From Diphasiastrum complanatum (Eukaryota; Streptophyta; Lycopodiopsida; Lycopodiales; Lycopodiaceae), in the NCBI GenBank assembly GCA_029204225.1, contig CM055092.1, positions 18,250,886 through 18,314,885 of the forward strand: DNA of 64,000 nt, in the 5' to 3' direction. Every line of letters begins with the position of its first letter. The first letter of the stretch is position 1. This document shows positions 1 to 11,109 of this stretch, one piece after another. A program made the translations under genes and the position numbers. The notes below the pieces were generated by a model, which saw only the letters and a list, made by a program, of their open reading frames with translations, was not told the origin of the DNA and ran no database searches.

Positions 1-109
1 CCACACACATTCATCCTCTTGTGATTTCAGTTTTCTCTCTTATGCTGTCCAGCGATGGCACCACCAACAAAGATATGGGCTACAACATGCTTGCAATACT
101 CCTCTTGTC
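1..109 (+). repeat. Copia leader or LTR-end repeat, copy 1
   Basis: This stretch is almost the same as 33365-33473 (a handful of differences over 109 bases, including the phrase GGGCTACAACATGCTTGC). It lies just upstream of a copia gag relic, so it is probably the end of an LTR or the untranslated leader of that copia family. No tRNA primer site is visible between it and gag, so the exact LTR end cannot be placed. It runs off the left edge of the window. Confidence 0.5.
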
Positions 110-167
110 TTCCTCTCATCTACTAATGTTCTCTCATCCCTTTGACAGACATCTCTGAGGCACTATT

Positions 168-903
168 TTGAAGATGGCATCAGTTGCTCAATGCCAAGCC
201 ATAGAGAAGTTCAATGGAGAGAACTTCCATCTATGGAAGCTGAAGATGGAGATGCTGCTCCATGATCGTGATCTGTGGGAGATTGTTTCAGGCGAGAAAC
301 AAAAGCCAGAAGATCCTCAAGGAAGAGCAGCATGGGCAAAGGAAGACAACAAAGCCAAGGCCATCCTCCTCCTGAGCATTAATGACACTGAATTAATGCA
401 TATGTCTATTCTGCAGAGACAGCAAAGCAAATCTGGGATTTGCTGAAGGGGATGTACCAATCATCTTCCATAAGCAACAAGTTGCATCTGAGAAGGAGTC
501 TCACAATGTTGAAGATGTCAGAAAATGACTCTATGAGAAACTTGTTGTCATCCAATGCAAGATTGATGAAGATGAGAAGATAGTTCTACTTCTTAATAGT
601 TTGCCAGAATCCTATGCATCTCTGGCCTCTGTTCTTGTATGCACACCAGGAATGACAAGCATTCAGGCTGTCAAATCACTCCTCTTGCAAGAAGAATTGA
701 GAAAGAAAGATGCAAACATGGGAACCAGTGGGATTAGTGAACTTGCTCTCTTCTCGAAGGCAAGCAGAAGCATGGCAGATAAGGAGAAATGCACATATTG
801 TGGCAAACTTGGCCACAATCCAAACAAATGCTGAAAAAAGGCCTATGATGATGCCCAGTCATATGAAGCTCATTTGGTTCAAGAAGAAGAAGAAACAGTA
901 GCA
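168..903 (+). pseudogene. Ty1/copia gag relic with zinc knuckle
   Basis: The start of the protein carries the copia gag signature IEKFNGENFHLWKLKMEMLL, followed in a second frame by a segment resembling AKQIWDLLKGMYQ, and in a third by SLPESYASLASVLV. A CCHC zinc knuckle (CTYCGKLGHNPNKC, spacing C-X2-C-X4-H-X4-C) lies near 808-831. The gag protein of such elements packages RNA in virus-like particles. The copy is dead: a frameshift lies near 410-430, the middle is shortened and frameshifted around 480-600, and a TGA stop directly follows the last zinc-knuckle cysteine. No protease or polymerase follows, so this is a fragment. Family assignment is sure; start is the first or second ATG (168 or 174). 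Confidence 0.85.
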
Positions 904-1183
904 TTGTGATCTAGATTATCAATGTAGAACAAAGGCATGTGAATGTAGAAGGAGTGCAAGAGAGGAAGCTTAGTGCATTAAAAAGGATGACGTGAAGTTT
1001 CAATTGTACTTGTAGAGCATTTATGTGTGGGAGGTTCTAAGAGTGATAATGCTACAAAATATGTTACTGTTACAATGTTTTGATCAAGTGACGGATTACA
1101 CAAAAATAAAAAGTCGCCTCTACTTTCGGAGCGAACCACATTTTGGTTCGCACCAAATGTTTTTTTTTTGGACAAAAAATTTT
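904..1183. other. Non-coding stretch with one strong hairpin
   Basis: No gene is visible. At 1131-1151 an inverted repeat with 8-base arms (GCGAACCA and TGGTTCGC, 5-base loop) stands just before the palindrome cluster and could be a degenerate member of the same regulatory or subterminal region. Confidence 0.4.
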
Positions 1184-1565
1184 GCATGGATAATCCACGC
1201 AAATTCCAGAAACCTTTTTGAGTGGATACCGCATGGATATTAAAAAAAAATTATCCACGTGGTATCCACGGCCTCAACTCTCTGGATTTTGCGTGGATGA
1301 AGTGAATTTTGCGTGGATAATCCACACGTGGAGTATCCACGCGAAGACGAGCCTTTTTTATTTTATTTTTACTATGGCGTGGATTATCCACACGAAATTA
1401 GAATTCCTTTTTCCGGCTCTGGGTGTCGGAGGTTTGCCCGGCTGCCGGTAGTTAGACTTGGCGTGGATAATCCACACGTGGATAATCCACGCATTTTCAC
1501 AACATCCGGCCGATCTGCTGCCGGAAAAGACATTTGCGTGGAACATCCACGCGTATATCCACGCC
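1184..1565. repeat. Cluster of paired palindromes, consensus GCGTGGATAATCCACGC
   Basis: At least a dozen half-sites GCGTGGAT or ATCCACGC occur in about 380 bases. Near-perfect dyads are seen at 1184-1200, 1311-1327, 1377-1393, 1461-1477 and 1536-1552. Several are followed at once by a second dyad sharing or abutting the flank (1311-1342, 1461-1492, 1536-1564), with centres about 16 bases apart. Where two dyads meet, CACGTG is created, a G-box core. The open frames through it look like by-products of the repeat. Possible explanations are subterminal transposase-binding repeats of a CACTA-type element or a dense transcription-factor array; the sequence does not decide. Confidence 0.8.
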
Positions 1566-2134
1566 AATAGTTTTGCTATCAATGCTTACTGCTTTTATCA
1601 GTAGAAGCGTAATTCAGACAGAGATATCAGCTGCTAGTTTTATAAGTATCTTGTTCTCTTTTAGAGTTCTAGAACAACTTTTTCTATCATACTCAATTCT
1701 TGGGTCTTCCTATATCTTTGATGGTTTTATTTAGATTTTTAAGAACATGATCTGGTGTACTGGATATGTGACTCCTGGTCAGAGTTCTGTATATCGAGTA
1801 GAGGCACCTCTTGGTTCTCTTTACACTAGAATTTTAGTGAGTTTAAACACTTCTAAGGAACTTGTGTCAACTCTATATCTCACCATGAATAGTTTATCTT
1901 CCTATATTAGAACCTTTTCTTTAACGGAAGAAAACTAATGGCTATACACCTTTCTAGAATGTGAAATTTAATGACTTTTCATGCTTTGCCACGTACACAC
2001 AATTCTAAAATAACACATACTATCTCTCTCTCTCACACACATTCTAACATCATTCCTTATTGCAATCATGATTCTTTCATTATTATCACATTCATCATTC
2101 TAACATCTAAATCTCTATATTTTAACAATTAACA

Positions 2135-2138
<4 letters not shown>
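1566..2138. other. No gene seen
   Basis: AT-rich sequence with short chance open frames on the plus strand (1534-1734 and 1747-1938) that show no recognisable motif. Confidence 0.4.

Positions 2139-2187
<49 letters not shown>
2139..2187. repeat. (CT)n microsatellite
   Basis: Uninterrupted CT dinucleotide tract of about 49 bases. Confidence 0.95.
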
Positions 2188-2192
<5 letters not shown>

Positions 2193-2194
2193 CA

Positions 2195-2430
2195 TCTTTC
2201 CTTCTAAGGTAAGGAGTTTGGGGTATTGAGTTGAGCATTTAGGATAAGAGGTTTGGGGTTTAGGATCGAGGATAAGTGGTCTAGGGATCTAGGATAAGGG
2301 ATCTAAAATAATTTGGGATTTTAGAGTGAATAGTTTGGGGTTTAGTATGTAGGGTAAGGATTGTGGTAATTAGCGATTAGGGTTTTGGATAAGGGATTTG
2401 GGGTTTATGGTTTAGGGACGCCTAATGAGA
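2195..2430 (+). repeat. Degenerate telomere-like G-rich block
   Basis: The block is made of irregular GGTTTAGG, TTTAGGAT, GGGTTTAG and GATTAGGG phrases, close to the plant telomere unit TTTAGGG but with variable spacing. It follows the CT microsatellite directly. It could be an old interstitial telomere tract or a simple-sequence by-product; there is no run of perfect units. Confidence 0.5.
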
Positions 2431-3793
<1,363 letters not shown>

Positions 3794-4302
3794 CAACTGT
3801 GATGGCGGATCGTCTGTCGCCCAGATTGGAAGGATGCGTAGAAGGCATTTAAATTCTTCCACTTGATGTAGAAATCTGGCAGCATTATGATCAACAAGCA
3901 AGCATCCAGTCACTCTCAATATGATTTCCTATACTTTGTGGAGTCTAAATCACATTAGTATTAGTAATGAAGCAACATAATTATTTATAAAAATACATGA
4001 CAGCTTCTAGTAGAACATGCTACTAAACTATCTCACATCAATCGTAGCCATGGCTTAGTTAATCTAGCATTTGCGGCTTCGTCCAATATTGATTGGAACT
4101 TGGAAAGTAGGATTTGAAATAGCTGCTACAACCTTTTGCAAATGATGAGATCACAGACTCTCATCCCTTTGAATATGAGCTAGCTAAGTAGAATTGCCAT
4201 ATTCAAATATTAGGAACAGACATAAGAAAAACCATCAGATTGAATGATGAATGTGCGATCATGGTTAAGTAAAAGCTTCAACTTAGGAAAACTATAATAT
4301 AC

Positions 4303-4512
4303 CGGATTCAGCTTGCTGTGTTCTTTGAAGCTTTTTTCTAAAAGTGCAAACTGCTCCTTTGAGAGGTGTAGCTTTTTCCGTGGATTGCATCCCTCTTCAT
4401 CACTTGCTCCCCTAGAGTTGATCTCACAAGTCTGATCATCTAGTTCTTGTGTCTTTTCCATGTCCCTCTCCTTCTTTGCATAGTTACTCTCTGCTATCCG
4501 AATTTCGTCCAT
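4303..4512 (-). pseudogene. HD-Zip class II homeobox exon, orphan
   Basis: The peptide contains CNPRKKLHLSKEQFALLEKS, then FKEHSKLNP, which matches helix 1 and the start of helix 2 of the homeodomain in class II HD-Zip transcription factors, including the RKKLRL-type entry. The exon ends at CCG followed by GTATAT, a usable splice donor just after LNP, where class II genes normally carry an intron. An acceptor-like TTTTTAG lies at the upstream end. The rest of the homeodomain (the recognition helix with WFQNRRAR) and the leucine zipper are not found downstream to base 1, and no first exon is seen upstream. It is either one exon of a gene with long introns reaching beyond the window or, more likely, a stranded fragment. 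Confidence 0.6.
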
Positions 4513-5199
4513 CTAAAAAGGTGAGCGGGTACTGCGGAGAGCAATCATTTGGATCTTCCGACTGCGAGCTCCTCTTGCCTTCTATATCTAGGATCAAAAG
4601 GAAGCATATTCAGCATATATATACTCAAGCATGAAAACAGATATATCTATATATCCTGATATTCAGATATAAGATTACATCTGACAGTGAACCAGTCGGA
4701 TGATAAATGAACAATGCAAGCTAGAGTTCTATGTCACCCACTATCTAGAATCAGCTAAATCTCTCTCCACGACCGTCTCACTGGGTATGGCTCACTCAGT
4801 GTATAAAGCTCTTATGCTGCTTATAACATAGCAATGAGAAAGTAAGGTCCTCCTGCCTGCATCCTCAAAAGAATCAAGTCCTTGGAATAGGATTGACCCA
4901 TCCAATGTGTGTGTTTACAATCTACAATGTTGTCTAGAAATCAGAGGCATGTAGTGGGTTTCTTTCCTTGCCTAACCTAAATCCAAGATCTAGTCAATCT
5001 AGCATCAAAGAGACGGAGTTAGTTGTCACGCGGAGGTTCGTTCCCATGAGAGCGATAGTATAGTTCGGATTTTAACATGAATGGAGGATCTAACACTAAC
5101 ATCCATTAACATTAAGCATTAATACTACATCCATTAACCCTACTTCCATTAAACCTAAATCCACAACAATGATAGAAGCTTACTCTTCTCTCTCTCCCT
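4513..5199. other. No gene seen
   Basis: No coding motif. The lower part may be the far end of the LTR described next, whose end I cannot place. Confidence 0.35.
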
Positions 5200-5709
5200 T
5201 TCTCTCTCACAAAAAGCATAAGAAATAGCAATCCCAATAATGATCAAATCCAACAATTAGCAAAATCCAAAGAAAGCATGAGAAATGGAGGAAAATAGAG
5301 GAGGAGCAAGGATATTCATCAATCCATTTCTAAGGAGAACCAATCTGCTTTATTGAAATGAGAAAATGAACATTAGGAGCAACTCGAGTTGGTCCTTTTT
5401 TATAGTAGAGAGGAGGACCCTGGCCTCTAAATCCTATTGGTCCAATCTTGCCTCTCTTTTTATTCAAATTTAAACAAGTGTGGGAACCATCAAAATTGGA
5501 GGGAAACGCAACTTTATTCACTAACTTGACATTTAGGCCCTGCAACATTAAAAGTCCCGCAAAAAAGGCCTAAAGTCCTTTTATTAACATTCTAATTAAT
5601 CAAATAACTATGTTATCATTGGGTTGGACTTACACACATGGTGCCAAATCCCTCTCACTTATTAACTAGGGTTGGGGTTGTCTTGGGATCCGCAAACCCT
5701 CCAACAGCA
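5200..5709 (-). repeat. 3' LTR of Ty3/gypsy-like element
   Basis: Read on the minus strand the LTR begins TGCTGTTGGAGGG at 5709, directly after a polypurine tract. The segment shares a long stretch with plus-strand DNA at about 29220-29705, including GGGATTTGGCACC, GGCCTTTTTTGCGGGAC and a TATA-like ACTATAAAAAAGG promoter motif. That is the behaviour of a dispersed LTR. The distal end is not resolved; the homology with the other copy fades near 5200. Confidence 0.65.
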
Positions 5710-5719
5710 TCCCCCACCA
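5710..5719 (-). other. Polypurine tract
   Basis: On the minus strand GGTGGGGGA stands immediately before the TG that opens the LTR. Such tracts prime plus-strand DNA synthesis in LTR retroelements. It lies about 38 bases after the stop codon of ORF B, which fixes ORF B as the last gene of the element. Confidence 0.7.
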
Positions 5720-5756
5720 AAACTGGTGGTGGTCCCACAACACCTGCAATATGCTG

Positions 5757-7596
5757 TTATTGGGGACTTTTATTGGCTTCGCGCCGAATCTTAATTGAAT
5801 GATACTGCACCTTGTCCATAAATTCAAGATGTGCAGTATTGAAATCCAAATTATGTGGCAAGAAACAACGGTGGGCTCCGGCAATCCACTTGGAAGTTGT
5901 CCATGAGGTGAAGCGGGATTCCCAAGAGCCTCCCATCATAGCCGCACGGAAATACAGTCGAGCAATCGGGAGCTGATCTTTGATTTGCTCTGAGGCCATC
6001 GGCTTATTTGAATCAAATGCCAGAGTAGGAAGGCAATCGTCCCATTTGGTTGCCACTGACGCCAACAGAGTTAGATCTTTTGCAAACATTGCCGATTGTC
6101 GCACCGTTGAATCCGGAGAGTGGACATACTCTCTCTGATATGCCTGTAAGGCCCGGTGGAAATCCACTGAAATATTCCAGCTATAAGACTGGTGGATGAT
6201 TGGCCAATTAGGCGTATGGATGTTGATTTTATCCATAGCCAATCCCAAATCCTTCCAATTTTGTCTTCGCGGCATTGGCACGTAATAAGGATCTACCCGC
6301 AACTGGCGAGGGCTAGCGACATAACTCCTAATTGATTCCGGAGTTTTCTCAAAAATCGTGATTCTCCATGCCAACTGCTCTCCCAGTGCAGGTATTTTGT
6401 CCAATTCTTTGCCGGCCTCGATCTCGGAGGTCTTAAATTTGAGAACCCATCCACCATGCGAGGACTCATGTGGATGCTACTTTAAAAAGGTCTGGATCTG
6501 GTCCTCGATGCTGATGGGCCTTCTGAAGAAATGGCTTGTCCTTGATGAGGATGGACCCGCTTGTACTGCCGGTATAGTTGGCGGTTGATCTGTTGGATCT
6601 GGAGCTCCCCCCTGGTCCATGCTCGAATCAACCCCTGTATCCATCTGTGCAGCATGACCGGGACGGAGATTTGTGGTCTGGCTTCCAACACTTGAGCGGC
6701 GGCTTTTTCATAGGCGTTGATGGTCTCTTTTGCCTTTTGCCAACTCGGTTGAAGCTGCTCTTTTGAACCTATCAAATGGCCTTGGAACCCCTGAAGGGCC
6801 ACTTTGTATGTTTCCACTTTCTTGAACAAATATGCAATCTCCGTCCGTGTGACCAGATGATCGAGTATTTGTGTTTGCAGATATGCATCACGCTCAAGGG
6901 TGGTCACATCCAATTCACCTTGAAGCCATGTGCAATCTTGTTCGGCCATTTCTAATTGCCCCTTCAGCAGCTGCACCTATTGCTTGGCATCTTGCACTGC
7001 CTTGTCTACCTGATCATGTGCTGTTGTCAGGGCATTTTGTAGGGTGCTGATATAGGTTTCCAAGCAATCAGCTTGATGTTGGGCCAATGTCTTTTCGCTT
7101 TCAACCTTTTTTTCATGTTGCTTGGCTATCTTCATCTCTCGATCTAGCTGGACAATTTTTTGGCTGATTAGAGTGTTTTCAGATCCTAAACTAGCATAGA
7201 CTGGATCACTAGCCCAAGACTTGAAACTAACCCGAGAGCATCACTAGAATCGACAGTCATGGAGGTGACAACAGCAGGAGACCCTGATGGTACTGTCCGT
7301 GGTAGGCATGGAATAGGTGCCAAAGTCTTGTTTTCTTCAAAAATATCCTCGTCTTCAAACCCTTCAGGCACCATGGCATCGAACTGCTTTGGTGACTTGA
7401 CAGCTGTGTCGACCTGAAGTGTGGCTGGGCTACCCTGTGTGGGTGGTTGCTGATTGGCATCTTAGACACCAACAGTAGCTCCATGGATATGCCCGAATCC
7501 TCATACAGGGGATTGGGGTTCAAAGGGTGCTAAGCTCTAGGGCATTTCAAAGATTTCGGTGGCCCCAAGGGGGTTGGAATCATCGAACATATCCAT
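5757..7596 (-). pseudogene. ORF B, copy 1: coiled-coil protein of gypsy-like element
   Basis: I do not recognise the family. By comparison with copy 2 (9716-11103) the protein opens MDMFDDS and has an acidic, proline-rich N-terminus, a long heptad-rich coiled coil (for example LEMAEQDCTWLQGELDVTTL, about 6850-6960), a Pro/Ser-rich linker with SSSRTSHFFRRPIS, and a conserved-looking C-terminal domain of about 215 residues (6404-5757) rich in Trp and Tyr (WKDLGLAMDKINIHTPNW, WESRFTSWTTSKWIAGAHR). No membrane segment or enzyme motif is seen. Copy 1 has stop codons near the start (MP-stop, SPV-stop) and frameshifts near 6640 and 6480. It ends with TAA just before the polypurine tract. Its position after integrase suggests an envelope-position accessory ORF. 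Confidence 0.6.
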
Positions 7597-7602
7597 GAAG
7601 AA

Positions 7603-8622
7603 CTATGTTTTGGGTGGGGTTGCTTCAGTGTGTGGGGGTGAGGCGGCCTGGGCAGCTGTGATGGGAATGGTAGGCCCAATGGTCACAGACTGTCCTTGTA
7701 TGGGAGCAAAGGCAAGGGAAGCATCAGAGGCGAGGGGAATGGGAAGTTCAATGCGAACAGCAGCAGGGGGTGGAAGCACAACTGTCGAGGTATGCCTAGT
7801 ACAATGTCGTGACGCGAAAGGCGAGTCAGGAATTACGATCTCGCTGTGACAACAACTATGAGAACTTGAGGCCTGGTGAGATGACTCGACTGGTGCTTCT
7901 TTATAAACCGAAAGCACAGAATCCATGTGGAAGCCATGGATTCTGTTTTATAAGTGAGAAGCGGCTAAGAGGGACAATAGAGAGCCAGTGGTGAACTACT
8001 GCTTTGTATCGGCCTTAATAGCTCACTTGAGCTCACCAGAAACAGTCTTGAACCAGTTATATGGTTCAAGAGGGGCTTTGGCCAGCTTGATGTGGGACTC
8101 CACTATCCTGTGAAGGATTTGAGATGTGATGCGGTCTTTCCTGAGGTTGCCAACCATCAAGAAATGATTCAACAATTGGGCAGCGGCGTGGATGGAAGAC
8201 TCAGTGATGGCTTCCAAAAGGTAACCAACATTAGTCCAATGCAGATCGTTGGTGAGGTCAATGTATGGCTTGATGGCCTGTTTGGCATGCTTGTGATTGG
8301 GTGAGGTGTGCATACCGGATGAGATTCCAATAGCTGCAAGTGCGGCCTCAATGATGCGCACCTTTTGTGTGGCTCCTTGGAAGGTGATGCAAAACTTGGA
8401 TTTCTCTTCCTTCCATGTATTGAAGGCAAGAGTGATGAAATCCATATTGATGCGTCCCAAAAAGGCTCTCTCATGAATACTCATTGCAGTAAGTATACGC
8501 TCCGCAAGGGTCATCCACTGAGTGACCATGCTTGTTCTAGGAAGATTCATGATGTCCGTTGCAGATGGGACATCACGATGGATAGTATAGCACAGAGACT
8601 GGGAAGTATCGGTAGAAGACAT
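7603..8622 (-). pseudogene. ORF A, copy 1: unknown protein of gypsy-like element
   Basis: Family not recognised. The start used is the ATG of MSSTDTSQSLCYTIHRDV, although homologous sequence continues upstream in frame for about 16 codons (LPSDAFSRGYNSF) and perhaps further to KLAEFDSFLTSSEALANF. The first two thirds look like a folded helical domain (WMTLAERILTAMSIHERAFL, YLLEAITESSIHAAAQLLNH); the last third is a low-complexity Pro/Ser/Ala tail. This copy has a TGA at 8023 where copy 2 has CGA, further stops near 7990 and 7955, and ends in a TAG at 7603-7605 that is also present in copy 2. No signal peptide or membrane helix is visible. Confidence 0.55.
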
Positions 8623-8689
8623 GATGATCAGAAAGGAATTATAACCGCGTGAGAATGCATCAGAAGGCAATGCAGGAAATTTGGAAGGC

Positions 8690-9437
8690 TTTGGTCACAA
8701 GAAAAATTCGCAAGAGCTTCACTAGAAGTGAGGAATGAATCGAATTCAGCCAACTTATAGGTGAATTTGGTGGGTCCATTACAGTGAATAGTAGTTGGGC
8801 TGATCAGTTCTGAACAAAAATTTGCATGCATGTACAATACTGTAAAAATAGGCTATAAAAATCTCGGCGAAGGTCTCTAGGGATCTGAACCTATCAGGCG
8901 AACGTTTTATAGGGCTGGCAAAGGATGAACCTTTGCCCAGGAGGGTCCTTCGCCCAAGTACTATCATAAATGCTTTTTTCCACAATCTGAACCTATGGAC
9001 AATCTAATTTTGACATTTTAAGATCATCTAGTAGGTCGGTGAAGGTTCATAATGATGTTATGATGCTCAACAAAGGTTCCCAAAATGGCATATCACTGAA
9101 CATTCGCCTGACTCAAAAATTGAATTTTCTCTTGTCAGAAACCTTTGCCCACCTCAATTTAGATAAATGAAGGGTGGATGTACAGTCTAAAATCTCAGCG
9201 AAGGTTTCTGATACTGTTTTGGCCAAATCGGCCCAAAACAGTGGTTTTCTAAGTCATTTTCCATAAAAATACTGTGCTTCTGTTTCCTTATGTTGATGAC
9301 TTCCTGACTTTTGCTCATCAGTCTTTCCTTATTTTATTTTTATTTTTTTTTCGACTGTCTTTTTCCAAAAAAATTCAGCAAATTAAATAATGAAAACAAA
9401 AAATTGAAAACAAATAAAATGAAAAAATATATTGAGA
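8690..9437 (-). other. Spacer between integrase and ORF A, with iterated GGCGAAGGTTC motif
   Basis: The spacer holds no clear ORF. Between about 8855 and 9215 a short motif close to GGCGAAGGTTC recurs some ten times in both orientations, among them TCTCGGCGAAGGTCTC near 8860, CCTTTGCCCAG near 8930, GTCCTTCGCCC near 8946, GGTGAAGGTTC near 9038, AACCTTTGCCC near 9142 and TCAGCGAAGGTTTC near 9196. One pair forms a hairpin (CTGGCAAAGG and CCTTTGCCCAG). It could be a cis-acting region controlling the downstream ORFs or the end of an inserted DNA transposon. The stretch is not similar to the LTR at 5709. Confidence 0.5.
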
Positions 9438-9712
9438 TCAGGCTTGCTGAACTGGCGGAGCAGGCTGCCGAAACTTGCATAATCGGCTGCTATTTATCGG
9501 AGTATCAAATTGTTTCCAATCCAAGTGCTCAAGAATTATTGTGCCATAGTTCAGGATTTCCTTCACTTTATATGGGCCTTCTCCAGTAAACTTCAACTTA
9601 CCCTTGATCAGCTTGGTCTTGAACATCAATGCAAGATCTCCTACTTCCAGATCTTTCTTATGCAATCACCGATCGTGCCATGCCTTGCGGCGGGCTTTCT
9701 CCCAAGGCGTGT
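9438..9712 (-). pseudogene. Ty3/gypsy integrase C-terminal fragment
   Basis: The peptide KARRKAWHDRWLHKKDLEVG, then DLALMFKTKLIKGKLKFTGE and GPYKVKEIL, followed by INSSRLCKFR matches the C-terminal DNA-binding domain of plant Ty3/gypsy integrases (consensus GDLVLLY...GPY.V.....NG.RLK.Y). It ends with its own TGA after PVQQA near 9438. Everything upstream in pol has been lost: at about 9713 the sequence jumps directly into ORF B of copy 2. No chromodomain follows, so the element is not the same lineage as the chromovirus at 45-51 kb. Confidence 0.75.
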
Positions 9713-9715
9713 AGT

Positions 9716-11103
9716 ATTCAAATCCAAATTATGCGACAGGAAACAATGGTGGGCTCCAACAATCCACTTGGAAGTTGTCCATGACCGGAATTTTCTCAAA
9801 AACCGTGATTCTCCATGTCGGCTGCTCTCCAATGCAGGTATTTTGTCCAATTCCTTGCCAGCCTCGATCTCGGAGGTCTTAAATTTGAGAACCCATCCAC
9901 CACACGAGGACTCATGTGGATGTTGCTTTAAGAAGGTCTGGATCTGGTCCTCGACGCTGATGGGCCTTCTGAATAAATGGCTTGTCCTTGATGAGGATGG
10001 ACCCGCTTGTAATGCCGGTATAGTTGGCGGTTGATCTGCTAGATCTGGAGCTCCCCCCCGGTCCATGCTCGAATCAACCTCTGTATCCATCTGTACAGCT
10101 TCTTGGCACGAAGGGGAGAATTGCGGCATGACCGGGATGGGGATTTGTTGTCCGGCTTCCAACACTTGAACAGCGGCTTTTTCATAGGTGTTGTTGGTCT
10201 CTTTTGCCTTTTCCAACTCAATTGAAGTGCTCCTTTGAACCTATCAAAGCGGCCTTGGAATCCCTGAAGGGCCACTTTGTATGTTTCCACTTTCTTGAAC
10301 AGATATGCAATCTCCGTCGGTGTGACCAGATGATCGAGTATTTGTGTTTGCAGATATGCATCACGCTTAAGGGTGGTCACATCCAATTCACCTTGAAGCC
10401 ATGTGCGATCTTGTTCGGCCATTTCTAATTGCCCCATCAGTAGCTGCACCTGTTGCTTGGCATCTTGCACTGCCTTATCTACATGATCCTGTGCGGTTGT
10501 CAGGGCATTTAGCAGGGAGCTGATGTAGGTTTCCAAGCAATCAGCTTGTTGCTGGGCCAATGTCTTTTCACTTTCAGCCTTTTCTTCATGTTGCTTGGCT
10601 ATCTTCACCTCTCGATCCAGCTGGACAATGTTTGGGCTGATCAGAGTGTTTTCAGATCCTAAAACAGAGATCCTCTGTTCCATTTCCTTTTTTTTATGCA
10701 ACATAGACTGGATGACTTGCCCAAGGCTTGAAACTAACCCGGGAGCATCACCATAATCAATAGTCGTGCAGGTGGCAGTAGTAGGAGACCCTGATGGTAC
10801 TGTCCGTGGTAGGCGTGGAATAGGTGCCAAAGTCTCTTCTTCTTCAAAAATATCCTCGTCTTCAAACCCTTCAGGCACCATGGCGTTGAACTGCTTTGGT
10901 GACTTGACAGTTGTGTTGACCCGAAGTGTGGCTGGGCTACCCTGTGTGGGTGGTTGCTGACTGGCATCTTCGCCACCAACAGTAGCTTCATGGATATGCC
11001 CGAATCCTCTTCCAGGGGATTGGGGTTCAAAGGGTGCTAAGATCTGGGGCATTTCAAAGATTTCGGTGGCCCCAAGGGGGTCGGAATCATCGAACATATC
11101 CAT
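9716..11103 (-). pseudogene. ORF B, copy 2: coiled-coil protein, internally deleted
   Basis: The longest clean stretch (11103-10039) starts MDMFDDSDPLGATEIFEMPQ and shows the acidic N-terminus and coiled coil best (HKKKEMEQRISVLGSENTLI, VKIAKQHEEKAESEKTLAQQ). A frameshift near 10230 moves the reading into the linker frame (PVMPQFSPSCQEAVQMDTEV). Relative to copy 1, roughly 400 bases of the C-terminal domain are missing at about 9783, and the sequence then joins the integrase relic at 9713. The function is unknown; the coiled coil implies oligomerisation. The ATG lies six bases after the TAG that ends ORF A and is in the same frame. Confidence 0.6.
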
Positions 11104-11109
11104 GAAGAA

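Noticed and set aside
1184-1565. CRISPR-like or bacterial operator array
   Set aside because: Spacers are not of constant length, repeats are overlapping dyads rather than direct repeats, and the surroundings are plant nuclear DNA with copia relics.
1313-1582. Open frames through the palindrome cluster, giving repeated DNPH or WIIHA peptides
   Set aside because: Both strands are open because the repeat unit lacks stops. The peptide repeats mirror the DNA dyads.
8690-9437. LTR between integrase relic and ORF A1, which would make ORFs A and B a gag
   Set aside because: No similarity to the LTR at 5709 or to any other repeat in the window, no primer site and no polypurine tract next to LTR-like ends. 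It remains a possibility only if another LTR family is involved.
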